A DNA stretch of 64,000 nucleotides from Prostheceraeus crozeri (GCA_907163375.1 CAJQUW010009331.1:62001-126000), one strand, 5' to 3'; positions 43,105-55,593 are shown, numbered from the stretch's first letter. Notes: generated from the letters alone by a model not told the origin. Translations and numbers: made by a program.

Positions 43105-44802
43105 TAGAATAATAATAATAATAATAACTTTATTAGGTCTCAAAAGTCGTTTGAAATTCATTGAGCACTGAACATGAAAACACAAGTACAATAAAGAGAA
43201 GAAGAAACTATGAGAGAGAAGGAGAAAGTGAAAAAAAAACAAAAACGGAGATATATATCAAATACTAAAGCGGATGAAGGAATTTGAAAGTCTCGTTGAC
43301 CTTGCTCTAGGTGGTCGCAGCTGTCGATGATTACGAGTAATGCGTGTTGCTCTACAATCGAATAATTCTCTGAGCGGATGGTCGGAGCACTGTTCAATTT
43401 GTCGAAAGAGGTTAGTACACATGCTGTTGCCAGCGGTAGAGATGGTAGTGAAATTAGAGTTGCCTATAATACGGAAACACCTGCGCTCGAGACGCACAAG
43501 CCTTGCGAAAAGTCTGTACGGTAAATTACAAAAACTCGGAAATGCATATAAGAGTACGGAGCGAACCAAAGACGTATAAGCTTTATAAATCAGGGCAGAT
43601 GGACAATTTGATTTTCGAAGATTCCTGAGGACAAATATTCTCTTTGATGCTTTCTTGATAGCCAAGTTGACATGAACGTCCCATTTTAAATCAGATGACA
43701 AGGTTACACCCAGGAGGCGTACACTGTTCACTTGACGTAGCGGAGTTCCATCATCAACAGTGACCGTAGTTAAGGATAGGCCTTTGGTGTTGATATCCAT
43801 CACACAGCACTTAGATTTATTGATTGGAAGGTGGTTATTGAAGGACCAATCGATGAGGCAGTCCCATTCACTTTGCAAAAGATCATCTGAATCCTCTCGA
43901 ACAAAATGTAAATAGGTAATATCATCTGCATACTTGATAATGGATGTATTCTGATGAATAGGACGTAGGCTTTCGGTGGTCAAACAAAAGAGAATTGGTC
44001 CCAAAACGCTGCCTTGAGGGACTCCACTCTTCACACGGGTCCAAGAGGACATAGCTGCATTGATGCGCACTCGCTGCCATCTATCAGAGAGGAAGCTGGT
44101 AATACACCCATTGATTCTGTCAGGTAGTCCAAAACGGGATACGGCGAGAATGATGGACTGGTGCGGTAGCTTATCGAAAGCTTTGCTGAAATCCACGGTC
44201 ATGAGTCTAACAGCGCCTGAGCGTGCGTCAAGAAACCTGACGATTCGGTGATAGAGTAATGTCAATGCAGGTGTAGTAACATTTCCGGGACGCGGAATGT
44301 ATGCAAACTGGGTGCAATCAATTCTATCGCTGATACACGGGAAAATATATTTGTGGAGAATGATCTTTTCGAAAACTTTAGATAGTATGGGAAGAATTGA
44401 TATCGGTCGGTAGTCACTTAATACGGTAGGATGAGATGATTTCGGGATCGGAGATATGTCAGCATACTTCAGAGCTTTCGGGAAGTATGCGTGAGCAAGA
44501 CAGTCGTTGAGCAGTAACGTAACAGCCGGGGCTAGGATGGATGAGAAATCCCGGAAAACCCAGAATGGAATATCGTCAAAACCAACACTTCTACGTTTGA
44601 CACGTTGTAGGTATTGTTCTACCTCCGCCACAGTTAAAACTGTGTAGACTTCGTTATTGTCTTCATTAGATGGAGTAGAATTCGATGTTGTCGGGTTATG
44701 GTCGTCGTCTTGGAAGTTTGATGCAAAATATTGATTCAGTGCTTCAACATCAATACCGTTGCTGGAATCGATATGCTTAGCGTATCTTCCGATGAGACGC
44801 AT
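43105..44802 (-). mobile_element. 5'-truncated non-LTR retrotransposon (LINE)
   Basis: The 3' end is a (TTA)n tail on the minus strand (plus-strand AATAATAAT at about 43107-43128), a typical tail of CR1/Jockey-group LINEs. The coding part begins inside the protein, without the apurinic endonuclease. No target duplication is clear. Confidence 0.8.
43258..44802 (-). CDS. Non-LTR reverse transcriptase, partial (514 aa)
   Basis: LINE ORF2 reverse transcriptase that would copy the element's RNA at the nicked target. Motifs in order: SVGFDDIPFWVFRDF, LSDYRPISILPILSKVFEKI, motif A TVDFSKAFDKLPH, motif B SGVPQGSVLGPILF, motif C YADDITYL, then SKCCVMDIN and LLGVTLSSDLKWDVH, and a C-terminal thumb and Cys/Arg-rich tail ending FIRFSI. 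The RT core is uninterrupted, so the insertion is fairly young, but the N-terminal endonuclease is missing. The motif style fits the CR1/L2/Jockey group; the clade is not resolved. Confidence 0.9.
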   Translation of the reverse strand: MRLIGRYAKHIDSSNGIDVEALNQYFASNFQDDDHNPTTSNSTPSNEDNNEVYTVLTVAEVEQYLQRVKRRSVGFDDIPFWVFRDFSSILAPAVTLLLNDCLAHAYFPKALKYADISPIPKSSHPTVLSDYRPISILPILSKVFEKIILHKYIFPCISDRIDCTQFAYIPRPGNVTTPALTLLYHRIVRFLDARSGAVRLMTVDFSKAFDKLPHQSIILAVSRFGLPDRINGCITSFLSDRWQRVRINAAMSSWTRVKSGVPQGSVLGPILFCLTTESLRPIHQNTSIIKYADDITYLHFVREDSDDLLQSEWDCLIDWSFNNHLPINKSKCCVMDINTKGLSLTTVTVDDGTPLRQVNSVRLLGVTLSSDLKWDVHVNLAIKKASKRIFVLRNLRKSNCPSALIYKAYTSLVRSVLLYAFPSFCNLPYRLFARLVRLERRCFRIIGNSNFTTISTAGNSMCTNLFRQIEQCSDHPLRELFDCRATRITRNHRQLRPPRARSTRLSNSFIRFSI

Positions 44803-45218
44803 ATTATAATGCCACTGTGAACATGTTTGAACTCGGACAGCAATGACTATCAGCCTCGGCTGCTAACATAGGCTTTTCTTTACATAGTCACTGCTGTATT
44901 CTCAAACATGCTCGCAATTAGACACTGCATTGCCTGTCGCATTGATGTCTAAAGAACCTAATACAAAGTTTTTAATGTAGGCAACTGTGAAATCTATGCA
45001 CAAGACAAATCTTCGTCTTTCGAGACTATGAAGTGATAAATTGCATCGAATGTTGTCGTCGATCTAATTTTCTTTCGCTGACCAACACTTTTCCTGATAG
45101 ATTTGGTTTGTGCCATGAATATATTCCTACTTCGGATAGGTACTCGCGCACCGTCTGATGAGCCCTCATGTACTACTAGTGGTGCGCGTACCACAGGTTG
45201 GGAACTTCTGCTCTAGAG

Positions 45219-45900
45219 TTGAACCGTGATAGTGAAACTCGTCATCAAATAAATATTGGAATGCATTAGAAATAGCTTCAGATGGATGAATACACGTATA
45301 CATCGCCTCTACGTCAAGACTGCAAGGTGATGGATTGCCTATCAAAATTTGATTGTCAAAAGTTCTGATCTTTTTAATCGAATCAAACGTATTGGATAGA
45401 TGAGTTGAAACTTGATCTAGAAGCGGACTCATCTGAGACTTTGATAAACACAATTTTTGGGCTGGTGATTTTATGGACGAAATAATGGGAAGGATCTTCA
45501 AGTCTGTTAGAGATTTGTGAGTCTTAATGAGATGACAAAAATTTGAGATCTTAGGATTTGGTACTTTGTAATGATTCATAATGTGCCTAGGAATTCTCCT
45601 CTTCTGACAAACAATATTCCATTCTATATGTGTTCTGTTGGCGATTGTAGTAATTTCTAAGCTTATTCCACTTTCATTTTTTCGAAAGAATTGAAAAGTT
45701 TCTCACCAAGCTCGATGTAAATCTGAGAGTTTATGACACAGAATTCGGTGCCTTTGTCACTGGATAGATAAACATTGTCTTTGGATTGTAAGGATTTCAA
45801 CGCTTTCTTTTCATCAGTGGATAGATTTCCACCAAATTTTTTATCAGGTAGAGATACTGTCAGATCAAGTATGCGGATGGAAACAACTGAAACATGCTCA
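45219..45900 (-). pseudogene. Penelope-like element, 5' half of RT
   Basis: Two open stretches. LSTDEKKALKSLQS, NVYLSSDKGTEFCVI (family: LxxxEExALxxL...VIxxADKGxxxVVM) is followed, after a frame break at about 45600-45660, by FCHLIKTHKSL, ILPIISSIKSPAQKL (family: YGLxKIHK...RPIVSxxNSPT), SNTFDSIKKI and CSLDVEAMYTCIHPSEAI (motif A, FDVxSLFTxIP). The Lys-Thr-His and Asp-Val signatures together are diagnostic of Penelope-like RT. It is cut at 45211-45218 by the hAT-like element and resumes at 41694. Confidence 0.78.
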
Positions 45901-45929
45901 TTATATAAATGTGTTATATATGATAATAA

Positions 45930-46363
45930 ACTTTGTTTTAGATCGATGATTGTATATGAAGTGAAATGTATCAAATTTGATCAATTTTATGTAGGAAGCA
46001 CAATCCGAGCATTGCATAAAAGGAAACATCACACATCAAGAATTTTCAAACACAAACAAGCTTGCTCATCACCAGCACTCTTTCCCTTCGCCATTAAGCA
46101 TCAGACACCAACAGCATTAATTTACGCTTTAGAAAAGCCATTTTCATCAAAGACTCCATTGAACAACAAAGAAGAGTGTCAAGCTTATCAACATCTGCTA
46201 TATATTATATATGCTTTAGATGTCCGTGTAAATTTCTATATTTTGAATGTATGGAAATTGCACGATATCATACTTTTAAATGAGCAGGCAGACTTATCGG
46301 TGAAATTTTTTTACTTTATAAGACTATCATCAGCAGCTTGCTTTATAATTCCATCTTAATAGA
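45930..46363 (+). pseudogene. Penelope-like endonuclease domain, inverted partial second copy
   Basis: On the plus strand VYEVKCIKFDQFYVGSTIR followed by ALHKRKHHTSRIFKHKQAC is a GIY-YIG endonuclease with the Penelope-specific Cys and His residues. It stays open to 46359 with PFAIKHQTPTALIYALEKPF. It is head to head with the minus-strand element and is a better-preserved relative of the decayed endonuclease at 40885-40940. Partial inverted copies at one end are known for Penelope-like insertions. Confidence 0.7.
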
Positions 46364-49062
46364 AAACTTCTGATATTCTTCTCTACATTTTATTAAGCCA
46401 AGAGCCATTATTTCTGACACGGAGTGTATTCTGGTCATTTCCTATGATGCACATGTGTTGGTACATACTATATTATTAATCACACGGCAATCCAATGGGA
46501 TCCAATTTTCACGTTTTTGGCAAAAATGAAATTTCTATGTTTTCTCTGATTAAGAGAAAAGTGCGAAGCCAGTGTCATAATTTTTGACATGGAATGTCTT
46601 CAGGTCATTTCTTATCATGTTCATGCACCCCTGTCTACGAAGTCAAACACACCAAGATTTGGCAAGCCTCTTAAAGTCGGCAAGCACAAGCATTTTGATC
46701 AATTTTATCCATATTTTTGCAACTTACTCGCATACATCGCCAATTAGAAACATGATAATAACACATGTACATCATTGGAAATGACCTAAAGACATTCCAT
46801 GTCAAATTATGACTCTGTGCTTAGTACTATTCGCTTAATGAGAGAAAAGATAGAACATTTCAGTTTTGCCAAAGACGTCAATCTGCGTCCCACTGGATTA
46901 ACATGTGCTTTTCTTTGACCCTGTCTGAGAAGAAGAGGAATCAAGTAGAACTCGACAGACGCGCAGATTCGTAGTAGGGATAGGGTGTACATCATTCTGT
47001 GAAAATCTCATTTTCGGCATCGTTTCCTGTAAGGTCTCGCTTTGGCTGCCGGACTATAAAACTGTAATTATTATTATCTTTTGATGTCAAGAATTTGCGT
47101 GACTCGATTCCCTAAACAGTCTCTAATAGTGTGCTTTCTATAGTTCCAGGGTCTTTGTTGAATACAATCAAAAACAAAATTTTTTGTCATCAATCCATGA
47201 ATTCGATTTTTCTAATCTTGAAAATGAAAATGATAGTAACCTCTGATAGCCATATTACAGCTGATGACAGTCATGGCCCTTTGTAAAAGTTAATTTAATG
47301 AATGTTTACGAGTACATCGAAATTGTTCAAATCGCATGCTAGTTGGAAAGGTAATTAATTTTTTTCAAAAGAGATTCATTTTGGATGGCTACCCAAGCTA
47401 CATTGTGTGTATCAATGTCGCTCCACCAGCATTCTATAGGAAAACAAATAATAACCAAGCTTACATTCTCATGCCATTTATAAACGAACAAAAATCAATA
47501 CTGATAGGTTGTCAGTTGAGAAACAAGAATGAATTACTGAACAGATGATGATGAAATAACAATGCAGACGAACAAAAGTACAAATTTTACAATAAAGACA
47601 TCGGTTCTGACTTTAAATTGATGTTTGTTATTTTTTGGGCTAGATTTGATTAGATGTGTTTCATTAATTTTTGTATGTCGGGTTTTTAATTATATTTCAA
47701 AGTTTTGTTCTGTTGGTATGTGTCTATGTAAAGACATTTCTGATGGTTGTCTGCCTTATAGATGTTTTTTTATGCGTGCGTATAAAAATCTGCTAGTTTT
47801 TCCGATGTAACATTCTTGTCAATGTTCACAGTCATATTTATAAGCAAGGGAAGAGCGCTCGTTAAATGGAATTTCATCTTAGTTTTGGCAAATGTTCTGT
47901 GATTTGAAAGCACCAGTTTAGGCAATTTTTATTTTGGATTCTATTCATGCTTCGATTTTTAATCTCTTTGTACGATTCTTCATTTGTAAATATTGTCATT
48001 TTGTTCGTCTGCATCATTATTTCACCATCATCCGTTCATGTTATTCATTTATGTATAAAAATACATGTTTATTGCTCTTTGTTGCTGTCACTGATGATTG
48101 TGCGTGTATGACGAAAAAATGTTGCGTGTACTGAAACCGGTATGAAATACAAATACGTGTGATGAAGTACTAGCTGGTATAATGCAAGCAAATATCAGTA
48201 GAAATCCGGATTCCCTACCGGGATATCAGATGACATGCATGGATATCAGATAATATCAAGCCTAAAACTTATAATGTGGATATATTTTGCATCTAAGCCG
48301 TCTGCACAAAGGAGAGAGGATGAATGAAATTCTCTTCAATAATCAATAAAGCAAGTTTTTATGTACATGTTTTATCAAAAATTCGAAATTTGGGGAAGAA
48401 TTATACAGCGCAACTTGGAGGCTGATTTGCTAATTCGTGATTTATTGAAATTTAGAAAAGTAAAACTTTTTCCCAATTTTTACCCATATCTAACATTTCT
48501 GTGGAATCTCCTGTCTTTCTGGTGCAATGAGGTGGTTTAACCTTTGTGTTTTTGGGACCATTTTGATTCTTTGTCATCATGACTCTGTACCTCGCTTTTA
48601 CTTGCCATGTGTGAAATAATTTAACACGCAATTTATGCATGCATACTGCGTACATATTTATATAGATTGGACTCTAATTGTTACATGCGATTGAGTAAAA
48701 ACCAAGCCAATTGCTGGATACTAACTGTATTTACCAATTGGTTGGCTTTTACTCAATCGCATGCAACATTTGGTAGCACAGCGTGGTTTCTTTTTCTTCT
48801 TCATCCTTCTCAGTAGTAACCCCGTGGCAGGCGCAAGTCCAAAATGTGAAATGTTGACTCAGCCCCCCCTCTGGAAGGAAGGTGAGGGAGAGCGCCAAGG
48901 ATGTGCTGGGAGGAATGGGTCCGAGAGGAGGAAACGGGTCCCTACCCCCCCTCTGGAATTAAGGAAGGAGTTTTCCGGTAAGGGATGGGAAGGAAGGTGA
49001 TAGGAATGTGGGCAGGATAGAGTTGGAAAAGGGTGGGTGTTGATGGTTTTGGGATGAGAAAA
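46364..49062 (-). repeat. Palindrome 2, right arm
   Basis: Inverted partner of the left arm. It ends at gggatgagaaaa (49062), where the sequence jumps into a second copy of its own interior. Its TFIIF-boundary segment (agtagtaaccccgtggcagg at 48811) is preceded by a pyrimidine tract and CAG that look like a splice acceptor. Confidence 0.9.
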
Positions 49063-49905
49063 CCCATTTTATTTGACCCTGTCTGAGAAGAAGAGGAATC
49101 AAGTAGAACTCGACAGACGCGCAGATTCGTAGTAGGGATAGGGTGTACATCATTCTGTGAAAATCTCATTTTCGGCATCGTTTCCTGTAAGGTCTCGCTT
49201 TGGCTGCCGGACTATAAAACTGAAATTATAATTATCTTTTGATGTCAAGAATTTGCGTGACTCGATTCCCTAAACAGTCTCTAATAGTGTGCTTTCTATA
49301 GTTCCAGGGTCTTTGTTGAATACAATCAAAAACAAAATTTTTTGTCATCAATCCATGAATTCGATTTTTCTAATCTTGAAAATGAAAATGATAGCAACCT
49401 CTGATAGCCATATTACAGCTGATGACAGTCATGGCCCTTTTGTAAAAGTTAATTTAATGAATGTTTACGAGTACATCGAAATTGTTCAAATCGCATGCTA
49501 GTTGGAAAGGTAATTAATTTTTTTCAAAAGAGATTCATTTTGGATGGCTACCCAAGCTACATTGTGTGTATCAATGTCGCTCCACCAGCATTCTATAGGA
49601 AAACACATAATAACCAACTTACTCACATACATCGCCGATTAGAAACACGATGATAACACATGTACATCATTGGAAATGACCTAAAGACATACCATGTCAA
49701 ATTATGACTCTGTGCTTAGTACTATTCGCTTAATGAGAGAAAACATAGAACATTTCAGTTTTGCCAAAGACGTCAATCTGCGTCCCACTGGATTAACATG
49801 TGCTTTTTCTTTGACCCTGTCTGAGAAGAAGAGGAATCAAGTAGAACTCGGCAGACGTGCAGATTCGTAGTAAGGATAGGGTGTACATCATTCTGTGAAA
49901 GTCTG
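49063..49905 (+). repeat. Patchwork re-duplication of palindrome 2 interior
   Basis: 49070-49612 repeats 46915-47456 in direct orientation, including a second copy of the 70-aa reading frame at 49289-49501. From about 49614 it jumps back to repeat 46722-47005, ending at 49905, where the small hAT copy begins. The breakpoints are abrupt, with only a few shared bases. Confidence 0.85.
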
Positions 49906-49909
49906 ATTG

Positions 49910-50434
49910 AATGAATCGTGATAGTGAAAAAAGGATTGTCTTTTCACTCGGAGAAGACAAGCCTTCCTAGCCTTGATCAGACCTACGCGCCAAACGTCAC
50001 ATCAGAGACACAAAATGAAATACTAGTTTGTTTGAGAACATTACCTCTTAGCCCTCACGTTAATCGTGTGTGATGGCTCCTCTGAAGCGTATATTAGAAT
50101 CGAAAGTGTACTCATACTTTTTGGAGAAGGATGGGGCTGTTCCTGCCTGGTAGAGACTGGAGAAAGACCGTGTGAAGCACACATCAACAAGATGGGAGGA
50201 GCCGAGTCGCATGCATCCAACTGAAAGCGACATTAAATAAACTTTCATCGAAAATGATTGATAAATGATGCAGCGATGATTGTTCAGGTAAGCCTATAAT
50301 GATCTATGATGTAGGTTACCAACTAATTTTTTAAAAAACTGGGCTTTATATACTTGCCACCCGGAGTCGGAGTCCTATCAACCCCCAGAGTCGGAGTCGG
50401 AGTTTTATCAAAATGATAGGACTCCGCATCCCTG
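49910..50434 (-). mobile_element. Truncated inverted copy of GGAGTC hAT element
   Basis: Reverse-complement relative of 55594-56137. The inner terminus is complete (minus-strand CAGGGATGCGGAGTCCTATC at about 50415-50434), but the other end is cut at 49910 by the patchwork duplication. An ORF remnant (GCMRLGSSHLVDVCFTRSF) is shared with the other copy. Confidence 0.75.
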
Positions 50435-52876
50435 ACTTCTTGTCCTTTGGAAAAATTGTCAGTTTACTACATTCAAGGACGTAGGCAGGATATTTTATTT
50501 TTTATGGAAAGTAGGTTTAAAATGGCAATACCAGGAGGGGATTGCCCCAACCATTGAAAATGTTCATGACGTCATCCTAGATTTTCATTCACTCCTTACA
50601 CACACGTCATTATCTACAGGCCCTACGTGTCAAGAAATTTGTGTACAACAATGCCTCGAAATTTAGAAAGTGAATCGATTCATCCTGACAATCTTCCAGC
50701 ACATCGATGAGGGGGCGAAGATGGTTTTCTCTGCGCAAGCTCTGACGGTTTAACGTAGCGGCGCCTCTCACGAATGAAAGGGGTGCCCTACTCACTTCAG
50801 AATTGGGTAGACCTACTCTCAGATTTGAACTTGAAGGATTGCAGAAGATGCTGGTTACCCGTTTCATGTCTGAGCTAGAACTATGTAAATATATTTCAGA
50901 TTCGCATACTGGCTTATCCATACTGAAGTATTCCTTTTCTGTACCAAATTTCTTGAAAGGCTAGGCTACATCAAAACCAACGTAGAGCACATCTGCATCA
51001 TGACTAAATTAGTGCAGACTTTTATCTTTCCGAGAGAAAGTAAGTGAATGGAGAATATAAATAGTATAGCACCGGTGGTTTTCTTTGCTTATCTAAAATC
51101 CCATAGCCTCGCCTTCGGCCCGCTTCATTTTATTATCATAACTATCCAATAATACTTCATAGGAATCTCTGGAACAATCTATAATTGTGCATTATTTACT
51201 GTGAATCATGATGTGAGTAGGATAATTTTCGAAAGTGCTTTAAATATAATCACAAAAGCGGGTAGGCTAAATTTGAAATAGCTCTCCCATTAGAATTCAT
51301 CGTCACCGTCAGTATAGGCTTCAAATCGGTTCTTACCACCGAAGCACCATCAGACATGTCTCCTCGACATCTTCAGGATCTTCCAATTTCCTCTATATAC
51401 TTTTTACTGTTCACTGTTCAGTGATCACCTTCCTCATAGATTGAACTCGAGGAAATAACATCCATCCATCGAGGAAGTAAGTCATCTTGATCATTGTAAT
51501 CCGACAGCGTATCTGCCTCATTATCACTTTTGATCTAAGATGCATGTAACATTTGAAAAGCACTTAATAGTGCTCGCTCCATGGTGCTGGCATGATTTTG
51601 GATTAAAACACGCTTTGTAGCTCTATGACCATGGAACTATGCAATGCATTAGCCAGATGTTTTAGATTTTCAAATCACGGAATTGTATTATTTTCACAGA
51701 TGATGTAAATGACAGCTGACATTTTCTAACAGTCGCTGAATTTTCAAACTGTGCAGAACTACCAGATATCAAAATCAATGATATTCACCCACTGCATTTA
51801 TTGTGCATGCTGTGCAGAAGGATATCTATATATATTGTGAAAATCCATGCTGTGTATCAAGAAATTGCTGTTTTTCAAATTTCTAGTTCTCTTGCTTATA
51901 GGCTAAGATGCGATCTACGAGTATGTTTAAATGTCTTGCTTCGATCATTTTACATGAACACGCACCTACAGTGAAATAAATATAGAAGAATAATTTTTGA
52001 AAATGCTCCTGATGAATTAGAATTTGTAAATGAAACACGACTGACCGGCTTTGTACGTAACAGTGAGTGGTGTAAAACATGGACTAATTCAAAGGGGGAA
52101 AATGCATCGCAAAAAATGAATCGCTAAAAATGGGAAGTTTTATGTATTGCAAAACTATGTTCAGTGGTTTCATTTCTATGACGTCCAATGCGCGCGTATT
52201 GTAAATAATCGAATTGCGTTTCATTGAATAACATTATGGATAGATTAGAAAGCATTGCCGGTATAATTAGTGTTCAACATTTATTTGTAGAAGTTCTAAG
52301 CTAGTAAAACATTTCGATCAAGACATCAGAAAGAAAATGTCGTCGAGCGGCGTTCGACATTCGCTTCTGGGAGAGTACTTCAGATGTTCGCGGAACTCGA
52401 TATCCGTTTCAATAGCTGGAATATCATAGATTTATTTAGATTTATTCGAGTTGAAGGTTTTAATGAAGTCATGCAACTGTTCATTGGAGTCATTTTTTGC
52501 AATTACTGACTTATGAATAATGAGTCATTTTTAGTGCAATCAGTTGAACTTCCAGAGCAGCTCCACGGAGGGGAGTGCCTCCTATCGGCGATCGTGGAGC
52601 GGATCAACTCTGGCTGACAAATGATGTGATCTGTCCTTTTTCAACCGATCAAGGACCGAGGAATGGAATAGAAAAAAGAACTCCAAAAACGTCTTAAACT
52701 GATAGTTTTACACCAATCAATTTCATGCCTTAGTGAGTTTTGCCTCAACTTCATTTTTTACGTCTTCTCTTCGCTCAATCATGTGCACAATTTGCATAAT
52801 TCAAGTAATTCTTAAAATCACCGCCCCTGACTACGTTTTAACATCAGAAGTACGTTTTCCATATCATTAGTTTGAT
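50435..52876. other. Region between the two hAT copies, mostly unassigned
   Basis: An ORF at 50610-50921 (-, 103 aa, starting MDKPVCESEIYLHSSSSDMK) has a polar, gene-like composition but no recognisable family and could be an exon. A lone MITE terminus (gcaccggtgg) lies at 51069. I see nothing else I can support. Confidence 0.4.
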
Positions 52877-54048
52877 CTAGTGCAATGTTGTAAGTTCTTT
52901 ATAAAGACATCTTCGTGCAGTACAAGGCAAAATATGAGGTTTCTCTACATGGCTTTGAAGATGAGAACTTTCATCTTTTGAATCATCATCAACAATAATA
53001 CAATTTAATATTGTCAATTGATTTGATATGCCTACATTTGATAAATTGTGAAATTGGCAGACAGGAAATTCAGCTTTGTAAGGAGCGTTTCCCTGGAATC
53101 GGCTTGTCCGGAGACAGAACGTCGCTTCCGTAATCCTCCTCGGGTCCTGGGGTGTCCGGTGCGTGCTCGTCGACACTTGAAAATGTGAGGGAGGTGGTGT
53201 AAGCAGCAGGTCTCCAAGGTGCACAGCCTCTAGTGCTGTAACAAAGAAGGTAAGCGAAGTCCCATATTGGATCCGCAACATCGGAAAATGATTGGCTCTA
53301 CAGACCGGGCCTGATCGGCTGCCGCAAAAGGTTGGTGTGAGGCTTCTCGTGACTGTGAAGCTTCCACTCGGTGACGGTAGTCATGTTTAGTTGCTTTCGG
53401 GTGACCAGGCTTCATCTGGCGAAAAACGATCAATTCGAAAATGAAACAGAACTGAGGAATCCGACTGTCAAATCAAAACAAATAATCATGATGGCCGATC
53501 GCAGCACACATTGAAGAATACTGCGCCAGCTCTGCAGGTGAAATGGCCGTGAGCAAAATTTCACAAAGCCAGCCGATGTCATAGCAACTTCCTGATCGTT
53601 GTGCCATGCTTTGGAATCTTGCATTCTGTAATTGATCGGAAAGTTCTGTTGTACATAGAATAGCTGTATATATAAAGATTTCACTGTATTAGAATTAATT
53701 GACATGAAAGAATTCCGATTTACCTGAATAACTGATTAAATGTATAAAAATTGATTGACACCAAAGAATCCCAAAAAATCAGTCGCTAAGAAGAACATCA
53801 AAACAACAAATATAGTGCAATCAAAATCGAGAGAATAGAATACTTACCATTGCAGCTAAATTGAAATAATTCACTGAAGTTAAATTTGAGGAATAATCAG
53901 CTGAGCGTCTGATGAAGCAAACTTGAAATATATCTGTATCTAAGATAACAACTGAATTTGACAAAGTTAAACAAATATTCACAATCCAAGTGTACGTCTC
54001 TGTGACGGTTTCCTGTCCCTCTATTAAGTACCAGTCATCCAGAGTCAT
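52877..54048 (-). CDS. Possible spliced gene, unrecognised, minus strand
   Basis: Several candidate exons carry good splice sites. One ends at 53848 with CAATG|GTAAGTATT and encodes DWYLIEGQETVTETYTWIVN then ICLTLSN, which vaguely recalls a mannose-6-phosphate-receptor-type repeat (TYxWxVxVC). Acceptors follow at 53626 (gatcaattacag), 53416 (cgtttttcgccag) and 53236 (ctttgttacag). The last begins LEAVHLGDLLLTPPPSHFQ and runs open to a stop at 52877. I could not connect all exons with matching donors, so the model is only suggestive. Confidence 0.3.
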
Positions 54049-55593
54049 CAGTCGTTGAGTGGCTCAACAGTGACATCAAAATGTTGCTATAGCCTTGGTG
54101 AAAACAGTTCTACATCTGAATAAACTGAAGATTATTGACATTAGTTCAACATAACACACAAAGAATTTTAGCACTACTTGTTTATATGGAGCTACTAGCT
54201 ATAAGGAATTATGCTATCCCTAGTCATGCCTACCCTACATGTCAAACCTCTTTGATGATATATATCTTTCATGCAAACTCAAAATCAAGAAAAGATGTTT
54301 TTTTGACATTTTAATAACAGGAAATGTCCTTGAATATTTTTCAATTTGAGCTTTTTGTCAAGATTGTTAGATCTTTAAGGATAGAGAATTGTCTGCTGCC
54401 TTATCAACATTACGCAATTAACTTTTATTTTAATTACATCTTAAACGAAGAATTATGGGCAAACATGCATCGCAGTGCCCGCATCATAATTATGACAATT
54501 GTGACATTTCAAAGATTTGCTTCCGCTTTTCAGTATCGAAGGTATTGGTTGAGCAATGTGTGTTTCTCCGGTTTTTCATGCAGCGCAGTGTCCATAAAGC
54601 TTTGGGGTTAAACGGGTTCGTTTAAATAATCAAAACGTAGGTACAATTTATGAATTTTCACAGATGTTGTCAGACAACTGACCACTGAAATTTCAGATAA
54701 CTAATTTCACAAAGATCAGGAGTCAAAACTATCGCGTTTAAGGAGAACATTTGACAACAATAAATGATTAATATTAATATTTCCTCAAGCTATCTTAACA
54801 CTAGGAAAACCTGCGATATGAAAGTATGCATTTGTGAATTGCAGGGCTGATCTCGAATATCGCATTTTGAGGGGGTGCAGGTGAATAAAGTCTGTATAGT
54901 ATCTAGAAATGGTGCGTCAGGTCTTATGAGGCAATTTTTGTGTCTTGCGTTTGTGTTATTCCTTGGCTCATGTAGTAATGTGTACATGATTTCACACTTT
55001 CATTTTCCAAGACATTCTCCACCCTTGATTAAACCAAATACACAAATACTCATTTGAGCTACGTGCGCTTAAAAAACCATGCACTGTGGTCGTTGAGCAA
55101 TGGCCTCTCTAAGTGCGTTACATTATGGACTTCTCGTTGCGCTACATATTAGAACGCGTTGTCACCTGTGAATAATAACCTATTTGATCAACAGGCTTCT
55201 ACTTCGACGTCCATTCCTGTTTATTACGGAAGCATGTCGATGTCGATGAATAAATGCAAATATCGTAGGCACACCTTTTTAAATTGAAGGTCATTCCATC
55301 TTGCTACATATGTGTCACACTCTTCTGAGACAATCTCAGGCGACATCGAATGCTGCTGAACTATGTTTCCATTTTCAAGGAGCTACTGTGTATATGATCA
55401 GTGGCGTCTTTTCAGTACCTGCGAGGCCTTCAACGCATCCTCAATAATAATTTATAAAAATGAAGAGTGTCATCAGTCATTATATTTCATCTAAATTCGA
55501 TGTCTTTTCGTGATAGCTGTGCACAGATTTCCGTCTCAAAATCAGACGCTCAACCTGAGTGAACAATTTTGCTGCGCGTGCACGAGTTGTTTG
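54049..55593. other. AT-rich DNA without recognised features
   Basis: Short ORFs only, none with a recognisable motif. Base composition resembles the introns elsewhere in the window. Confidence 0.5.

Larger units (their letters stand above)
41695..45210. mobile_element. hAT-like element inserted in Penelope RT, TSD CTCTAGAG
   Basis: The termini are CCGTGGTTCCCAACCT on the left and, on the opposite strand, CAGAAGTTCCCAACCTGTGG on the right, resembling the CAGTGGTTCTCAACCT ends of many hAT families. A perfect 8-bp duplication, CTCTAGAG, flanks it at 41687-41694 and 45211-45218. Removing it restores continuity of the surrounding Penelope RT motifs. A 66-aa ORF near the right end (44994-45194, -) may be a relic of its own gene. 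No hAT catalytic motifs are visible. It carries a hairpin at 41895-42655 and a LINE at 43105-44802. Confidence 0.85.

Noticed and set aside
43258-43397. Separate small minus-strand gene at 43158-43397
   Set aside because: It overlaps the LINE 3' end in another frame and has no independent support.
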